NCBI RefSeq assembly: GCF_943193215.1
Contig: NZ_CALPDH010000019.1
Span: 65,131-129,130, forward strand
Reading direction: 5' to 3'
DNA length: 64,000 nucleotides
From: Acetatifactor aquisgranensis
GTDB taxonomy: Bacteria; Bacillota; Clostridia; Lachnospirales; Lachnospiraceae
A program made the position numbers and the translations under genes. Positions 59,643-64,000 of the stretch are shown piece after piece (within the stretch, counting starts at the first letter, position 1; each line of letters opens with the position of its first letter). Under the pieces are notes generated by a model. It saw nothing but the letters and a program-made list of their open reading frames with translations. It was not told the DNA's origin and made no database searches.

Positions 59643-60500
59643 CTATACGGGCGTAGTCAAAAATACCTGGTGGGAGGGATTCTCCCGGAGGAGCCGTTCC
59701 AGCGCTGTCTGTGCCTGCGCCATATCCCGAAAGATGCCGAATACGGTAGGGCCGCTGCCGCTCATCAGGCTGCCTGCCGCGCCAAGGCGCATCATCTGCT
59801 GCTTGATCGTATCTATGACCGGATGGGCCGGGACGGTCACGGTCTCCAGCACGTTTTCCATGCGCTCGGTGATGCCGGGAAGACTGCCTGCCCGGATTGC
59901 TTCGGTCATACCGTCGATATCCGGGTGATTCCGGATGCCCTGTGCGTCCAGATGGGTATAGACATATTTGGTGGACACGCTGATATCCGGCTTGTCGATC
60001 AGGATGTGGCAGGGGGGCATGGGCGGGAGAGGGGTCAGATTTTCCCCGATGCCCTCCGCCAGCGCCGTGCCGCCCAGGATGCAGTAGGGCACATCCGCGC
60101 CGATGGACAGGCCGTCCTCCATCAGCTGCGCGGGGGTAAGTCCCAGATGGAAGATATGGTTGATGCCTTTCATGACAGCGGCGGCGTCGGTGCTTCCGCC
60201 TGCCATGCCGGCGGCGATGGGGATGTTTTTCCGCAGATGGACGCGCAGACCCGAGGAAATGCCGTACTTGTCCAGCATGAGCCTGGCGGCTTTGTGGATG
60301 AGATTGTCCTCCCCTGTGGGCAGTTCTGCCGTGTCGGCGGTGATGGTGATGCCGCTTCCTGCTTCCTCAAAGGTCAGCTCATCCCGAAGTCCTACGCTCT
60401 GCATGACCATCTTTACCTGATGATAGCCGTCTGGCAGCCGCCGCACCACATCCAGCCCCAGATTGATTTTTGCATATGCCATTATCTGATATCTGTCCAT
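59643..60500 (-). CDS. ispE: 4-diphosphocytidyl-2-C-methyl-D-erythritol kinase
   Basis: A 285-residue GHMP kinase of the MEP isoprenoid pathway. Substrate-binding start AYAKINLGLDVVRRLPDGYH, ATP-binding loop IPIAAGMAGGSTDAAAVM (~95), and the third GHMP motif LGAAGSLMSGSGPTVFG near the C-terminus. The start at 60500 has GGGAGGG upstream; a longer frame exists but lacks a ribosome site. A consensus promoter lies at 60632-60660. The gene heads a minus-strand run with gntR, the small membrane gene, murI and DUF1934. Confidence 0.94.
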   Translation of the reverse strand: MDRYQIMAYAKINLGLDVVRRLPDGYHQVKMVMQSVGLRDELTFEEAGSGITITADTAELPTGEDNLIHKAARLMLDKYGISSGLRVHLRKNIPIAAGMAGGSTDAAAVMKGINHIFHLGLTPAQLMEDGLSIGADVPYCILGGTALAEGIGENLTPLPPMPPCHILIDKPDISVSTKYVYTHLDAQGIRNHPDIDGMTEAIRAGSLPGITERMENVLETVTVPAHPVIDTIKQQMMRLGAAGSLMSGSGPTVFGIFRDMAQAQTALERLLRENPSHQVFLTTPV

Positions 60501-60631
60501 TTGCGTCCCTCCCGTCTCGGAACGATGCTTTTGTACTATGCTCACGGGGCAACAAAACCCGCCGCCCCATCTGCGCCGGATTCTGCCCGTGAGCCGGGTA
60601 AAGTGGCAGGTTTCCTTGATTTCTAGTATAA

Positions 60632-60660
60632 ATTATATACAATCCCGCACTCTGCGTCAA
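60632..60660 (-). promoter_or_regulatory. Consensus sigma-A promoter of the ispE operon
   Basis: On the minus strand: TTGACG (60660-60655), 17 bases, TATAAT (60637-60632). The ~390-base gene-free stretch 60501-60894 holds this promoter and the divergent GH2 promoter. Confidence 0.75.
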
Positions 60661-60774
60661 GGGATATAGTCCTGATTTAGCGGGAGAGCTTTATATCGGA
60701 TAAAACGGTTTTGCGGACGGCTGTCATCGGTTCGTTGTACCGACGGCGTGTGAACAGTATTTTTGAGGCTCTGC

Positions 60775-60803
60775 TTGACATGTCGCGGGGAATCTCGTAT
60801 GAT
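60775..60803 (+). promoter_or_regulatory. Consensus promoter of the GH2 gene
   Basis: TTGACA (60775-60780), 17 bases, TATGAT (60798-60803). A small dyad TCGGT/ACCGA at about 60728-60743 lies upstream and could be an operator. Confidence 0.7.
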
Positions 60804-60894
60804 GGAAACAGGAGAAGAAATCGGTTTCAGAACCGTGCCGCCAGAGAAGCGGGCGGATAAATCCGGTCTGGGACGGGGCATCATGGAGGGGCGT

Positions 60895-63579
60895 ATGGAC
60901 AGAGAGCAGACAGTGTTGAGCGAGAATTGGAAATTTCATCTGGAGGAGCCCGGGGAGTGCGTTCCCGGCACAGGGGAGGGGTATCCGCGCACTGCCGCGT
61001 CGGGGGCCTGGTACAAGGGCTTTGACGATAGCGGCTGGCGCAGCGTCAGGGTACCCCACGACTGGTCGGTGGAGCAGCCTTTTTCAAAAAGATATTCCAG
61101 CGGCACAGGGTATCTGGCAGGAGGAACCGGCTGGTACAGGGTGCGCTTCGGGCTGCCGGAGGCGTACCGGGGGAAGTCCGTGAAAGTGGTCTTCGACGGC
61201 ATCTATAAGAACAGCCAGGTCTGGTGCAACAGTTACTATCTGGGGCGGAGGCCTTATGGATACAGCACTTTTTCCTACGATATCACCCACGCGGCGGTGT
61301 TCGGGGAGGAAGAGAACGTGCTCTGCGTCAAGGTAGTGCATACGGATCTGGCGGATTCCAGATGGTTCACGGGGAGCGGCATCACCAGGAAAGTCACCGT
61401 GGTGGCGGAAGAGCCGGTGCATCCTGCGGAATACGGGGTGTTCTTCTCGGCGGAGCAGGTGGAGGCGGATGAAAAGGACGCGGGCAGGGGCAGGGCCCGG
61501 ATTGTCATCAGGCACTGGACGGAGGACTGCCGGCACGGGACAGGGAATGGGACGGCGGATAAGGCAGGAAACGCGGACAGGCAGGGATGTCCCGCGGAGA
61601 GTGCCATGGTCCGCATCCGCACCGCGCTGCTGGAAGAGGACGGCAGAGCGGCGCTGACGCTTGAGGGGCAGACGGCGGCAGGCGGGGAGTGCGTCCTGAC
61701 CGGCACGCTGGAGCAGGCCGGGCTCTGGTCCCCGGAGCACCCGTATCTGTATACTATGCGTACCTGGTACGCCCTGGCAGACGGGGAGGATACGGAGCCC
61801 TGTCCGGAGTATTATCTGGTGGATGAGACCCCTGTGGGCATTCGCGGGATAGTGTTTGACGCGCAGAAAGGCTTTTTCTTAAACGGAGCGGAGACGAAGC
61901 TGAAAGGGGTCTGCGTGCACCACGACGGAGGCGTGCTGGGAGCGGCCATGGAGCCGGAGATCTGGCAGAGGCGTCTGGAGGCCTTAAAGGAGTGCGGCTG
62001 CAATGCCATACGGTGCAGCCACAATCCCCATATGCCGGAGCTGTATGAGCTCTGCGACAGAATGGGCTTCCTGGTGATGGACGAGGCTTTTGACGAGTGG
62101 GAGAACGCCAAGAATAAGTGGTCCACAGGGCACAATGTATACCCCCCTGTGCACGAGGGGTATTTCGAGGAGTTCCCCCAGTGGCATAAGGCGGATCTGC
62201 AGGCTATGGTGCGCCGGGACAGGAATCATCCCAGCGTGATTCTCTGGAGCATCGGCAATGAGATAGATTATCCCAACGATCCTTACTGCCATCCCTCTTT
62301 CGATTCCATGACGGGAAATAATGACGCCAACAAGCCTGCGGCTGAACGTCAATATGATGTCAATAAACCGAATGCCGTGCGGCTGGTGACCATTGCCGCC
62401 GGATTGGAGCGTGAGGTCCGCCAAGAGGATGCGACGCGGCCGGTGACGCTGGCTGCGGCATTCCCCGAACTGTCCGCGGAGACCGGGCTGTTCGAGGGGT
62501 TGGATGTAGTGGGGTATAATTATAAAGAGCATTTGTATGAGGCGGATCACGGCAGGTTTCCGGGCAAGCCTCTGCTGGGCAGCGAGAATGGGCACAGTTA
62601 CGGGGCATGGCTTGCGGTGAGGGACAATGCTTTTATCAGCGGGCAGTTCCTCTGGACGGGCATCGACTATCTGGGGGAGGCCAGGGGATGGCCGGTACAT
62701 GGGTCGCCTGCGGGCATATTGACCTGTGCCGGGGACAGGAAGCCGGAATTCTACCGCAGAAAGTCTTTCTGGCGGGGGGAGCCTGCGATTGCCATCGCCA
62801 CAAGGCGCATCTCGGATGGGGATGAGGACTGGCTGCCTATGGAGAGCCACTGGAATTATGAGGAGGGGGAGGAGATACTGGTTAAAGTCTACTCCAATCT
62901 TCCTCGGGTCAGACTGGTTCTGGAGGGCTGGAAGACCGATGGGGAGAAAGGTGTGCGGTCTGATGGACAGGATACGCCTGAATTCCGGCAGCGGGAGGGA
63001 ACCGAGGCGCGGGAGCGCCAGGATTTCGGTATCCTGGATGAGTATAATGGGGACGGGGCATATTGCTATCGTGTGAGCTACAGGCCGGGCACATTGGTTG
63101 CGGAGGGCTATGGTGCGCCGGCGGCTGCCCGGGCCCTTGGGACAGAGGGGAACAGCCAGGCTCCCGCAGCTGTCTGCAGCCTGGCGGCAGTGGGGCAGGC
63201 CGCAGGGCTGGAATGCCGTATCTGGCGGCAGCCGGACGCGCTGACAGGTCAAAGCTGGGAGGAGGCTTCATCGGAGCCGGGCTATCTCTATCAGCTGGAA
63301 ATAAACCTGCAGGATGAGCAGGGAAGAACTGTCAGCTGGCAGGAGCGGACTCTGGCGGTGGAAGTAGACGGCGCAGGCGTGCTTGCCGGGCTGGAGAACG
63401 GGAATCTGGCGGATGTGACGCCTTACCGGGAAAGCAGCCGGGCGACTTTCCGGGGGAGGCTGCTGGCCTATGTGCGCCGCACTGCGTCGGGAGAGATTGC
63501 CGTGAGGATTTCGATGGTGGACGGCAGGATGGATTATTGCAAAACCTGCCGGCTGCCCTATCCTCAGAAGAAAAACTGA
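60895..63579 (+). CDS. Glycoside hydrolase family 2 (beta-galactosidase type)
   Basis: An 894-residue cytoplasmic glycosidase. Order: sugar-binding jelly-roll (WRSVRVPHDWSVEQPFSKRY, GTGWYRVRFGLPEAYRGKSV), Ig-like domain, TIM barrel with acid/base Glu in VILWSIGNEIDYPN (~452) and nucleophile Glu in LLGSENGHSYGAW (~562), then C-terminal beta domains. GH2 acts on beta-galactosides, beta-glucuronides or beta-mannosides; this one best fits a beta-galactosidase. Low-complexity insertions occur near residues 213-235 and 469-485. GGAGG lies 5 bases before the ATG at 60895. Confidence 0.88.
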   Translation: MDREQTVLSENWKFHLEEPGECVPGTGEGYPRTAASGAWYKGFDDSGWRSVRVPHDWSVEQPFSKRYSSGTGYLAGGTGWYRVRFGLPEAYRGKSVKVVFDGIYKNSQVWCNSYYLGRRPYGYSTFSYDITHAAVFGEEENVLCVKVVHTDLADSRWFTGSGITRKVTVVAEEPVHPAEYGVFFSAEQVEADEKDAGRGRARIVIRHWTEDCRHGTGNGTADKAGNADRQGCPAESAMVRIRTALLEEDGRAALTLEGQTAAGGECVLTGTLEQAGLWSPEHPYLYTMRTWYALADGEDTEPCPEYYLVDETPVGIRGIVFDAQKGFFLNGAETKLKGVCVHHDGGVLGAAMEPEIWQRRLEALKECGCNAIRCSHNPHMPELYELCDRMGFLVMDEAFDEWENAKNKWSTGHNVYPPVHEGYFEEFPQWHKADLQAMVRRDRNHPSVILWSIGNEIDYPNDPYCHPSFDSMTGNNDANKPAAERQYDVNKPNAVRLVTIAAGLEREVRQEDATRPVTLAAAFPELSAETGLFEGLDVVGYNYKEHLYEADHGRFPGKPLLGSENGHSYGAWLAVRDNAFISGQFLWTGIDYLGEARGWPVHGSPAGILTCAGDRKPEFYRRKSFWRGEPAIAIATRRISDGDEDWLPMESHWNYEEGEEILVKVYSNLPRVRLVLEGWKTDGEKGVRSDGQDTPEFRQREGTEARERQDFGILDEYNGDGAYCYRVSYRPGTLVAEGYGAPAAARALGTEGNSQAPAAVCSLAAVGQAAGLECRIWRQPDALTGQSWEEASSEPGYLYQLEINLQDEQGRTVSWQERTLAVEVDGAGVLAGLENGNLADVTPYRESSRATFRGRLLAYVRRTASGEIAVRISMVDGRMDYCKTCRLPYPQKKN

Positions 63580-63586
63580 TGTGTGC

Positions 63587-63616
63587 CGCCGGGAGCCGAT
63601 GCTCCCGGCGTTTTTT
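63587..63616 (+). terminator. Intrinsic terminator after the GH2 gene
   Basis: CGCCGGGAGC (63587-63596) pairs with GCTCCCGGCG (63601-63610), followed by six T. Confidence 0.9.
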
Positions 63617-63639
63617 CGCCTTGAATATCTGTTTGGGTA

Positions 63640-63669
63640 TTGCTATAAAATACAGGATTATAGTATAAT
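63640..63669 (+). promoter_or_regulatory. Promoter candidate before a short transcription unit
   Basis: TTGCTA (63640-63645), 18 bases, TATAAT (63664-63669). The unit it drives would end at the terminator at 63897-63926. Confidence 0.5.
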
Positions 63670-63757
63670 CTGTGCAGAATGAAGAAATAGCTCGATCTGA
63701 AAGCAAGGGAGCGAGACAGAAAGCGGCCGAAGGAACGGTAGGGAAAGAGGTAAGACG

Positions 63758-63832
63758 ATGACAGGTCTGCATATCAGGATAAATTCAATAGTATTGCTGC
63801 AAAGCGGCATGGGCAGAGCTGGAATGAGATGA
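63758..63832 (+). CDS. Possible 24-codon mini-gene
   Basis: ATG to TGA encoding MTGLHIRINSIVLLQSGM and six more residues, with GAGG 7 bases upstream. It sits between a promoter candidate and a terminator, with no other gene in 63580-63926. It may be a truncated gene start, a small peptide, or chance. No family is recognised. Confidence 0.3.
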   Translation: MTGLHIRINSIVLLQSGMGRAGMR

Positions 63833-63896
63833 AGTCCTTTTCGTACAGACAGGGAAATGTACGGAAAGATGGATAAGAGACAGGAAGATGCATGGA

Positions 63897-63926
63897 AGGC
63901 CGCAGCCAGCCCGCTGCGGCTTTTTT
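63897..63926 (+). terminator. Intrinsic terminator directly before the intron-like sequence
   Basis: GCCGCAGC (63899-63906) pairs with GCTGCGGC (63913-63920), followed by six T. Confidence 0.85.
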
Positions 63927-63928
63927 GG

Positions 63929-64000
63929 TTTGCGCGCCATGGGCGCGCTCTAACGGGTGAAAGTCCCGAACACGCCTGGGCAACGAGGAAGTGTATAGCT
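63929..64000 (+). mobile_element. 5' part of a probable group II intron (cut by the window edge)
   Basis: The sequence begins near a GCGCGCC/GGGCGCGC stem, then GGGTGAAAGTCCCGAAC and GAGGAAGTGTATAGCT. The GGGTGAAAGTCCC hairpin is a hallmark of domain I in many bacterial group II introns. The exact 5' boundary and the reverse transcriptase gene lie outside what can be seen. It starts right behind a terminator T-run, the preferred place for class C introns. Confidence 0.65.

Overview
The window looks like a chromosomal segment of a flagellated, probably spore-forming gut Firmicute of the Lachnospiraceae type. The evidence is a moderately GC-rich genome with AGGAGG-type ribosome sites, a SPOCS/LysM spore-associated protein, two promoters of the sigma-28 (flagellar) type, a type 1B PyrD/PyrK pair, the MEP-pathway gene ispE, GH127 and GH2 glycosidases, and a sortase pilus whose large adhesin carries the Cys/His-rich repeats common in this family. 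The assignment is inference from gene content. No rRNA or tRNA gene was seen.

Layout. 1-9.1 kb: a stand-alone YloV-type C-terminal domain, a CPA2 antiporter with a long charged tail plus a HAD phosphatase, an AraC regulator divergent from a GH127 arabinofuranosidase, and a lantibiotic-immunity-type ABC transporter on the minus strand. 9.4-11.5 kb: a two-component system divergent from that transporter, with a direct-repeat operator candidate between them. 11.6-16.4 kb: a tocopherol-cyclase-like protein, an RmlD-like reductase, and an MBOAT acyltransferase with its partner protein. 16.8-22.8 kb: a LytTR/GHKL two-component system, a glycosyltransferase remnant with an internal deletion, and two half-size ABC exporters. 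22.9-27.5 kb: an SseB-like protein, a sigma-28-driven structured leader or small RNA before an EF-hand protein, a degenerate LytM protein and an amidohydrolase. 27.5-32.7 kb: ddl, murF and a VanR/VanS-like pair. 32.7-39.1 kb: plsC, a PrcB-like lipoprotein, pyrC-pyrK-pyrD and a SPOCS/LysM protein.

39.2-56.3 kb is the most striking region. A tyrosine recombinase ends inside a perfect dyad site. About 280 bp further on is a second, inverted and imperfect copy of that site, lying just before a 16-kb surface locus. The DNA between the sites carries a consensus promoter that now points away from the locus, straight into a hairpin with a U-tract. Inversion would turn it toward the 1810-residue adhesin. 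The locus then encodes a major pilin, a class C sortase, a minor pilin-like protein, two SipW-type secreted proteins, a two-signal-peptide fusion, a SipW-like signal peptidase, an AP2-domain protein, a SARP-like regulator with a degenerate GGDEF-like domain and an unknown protein. I interpret it as a phase-variable pilus/matrix locus, drawn here in the OFF orientation.

56.3-64 kb: a second sigma-28-type gene, DUF1934, murI, a small membrane protein, a FadR-type GntR regulator and ispE, all on the minus strand. Then come a GH2 glycosidase and, at the right edge, the 5' part of what looks like a group II intron lying directly behind an intrinsic terminator.
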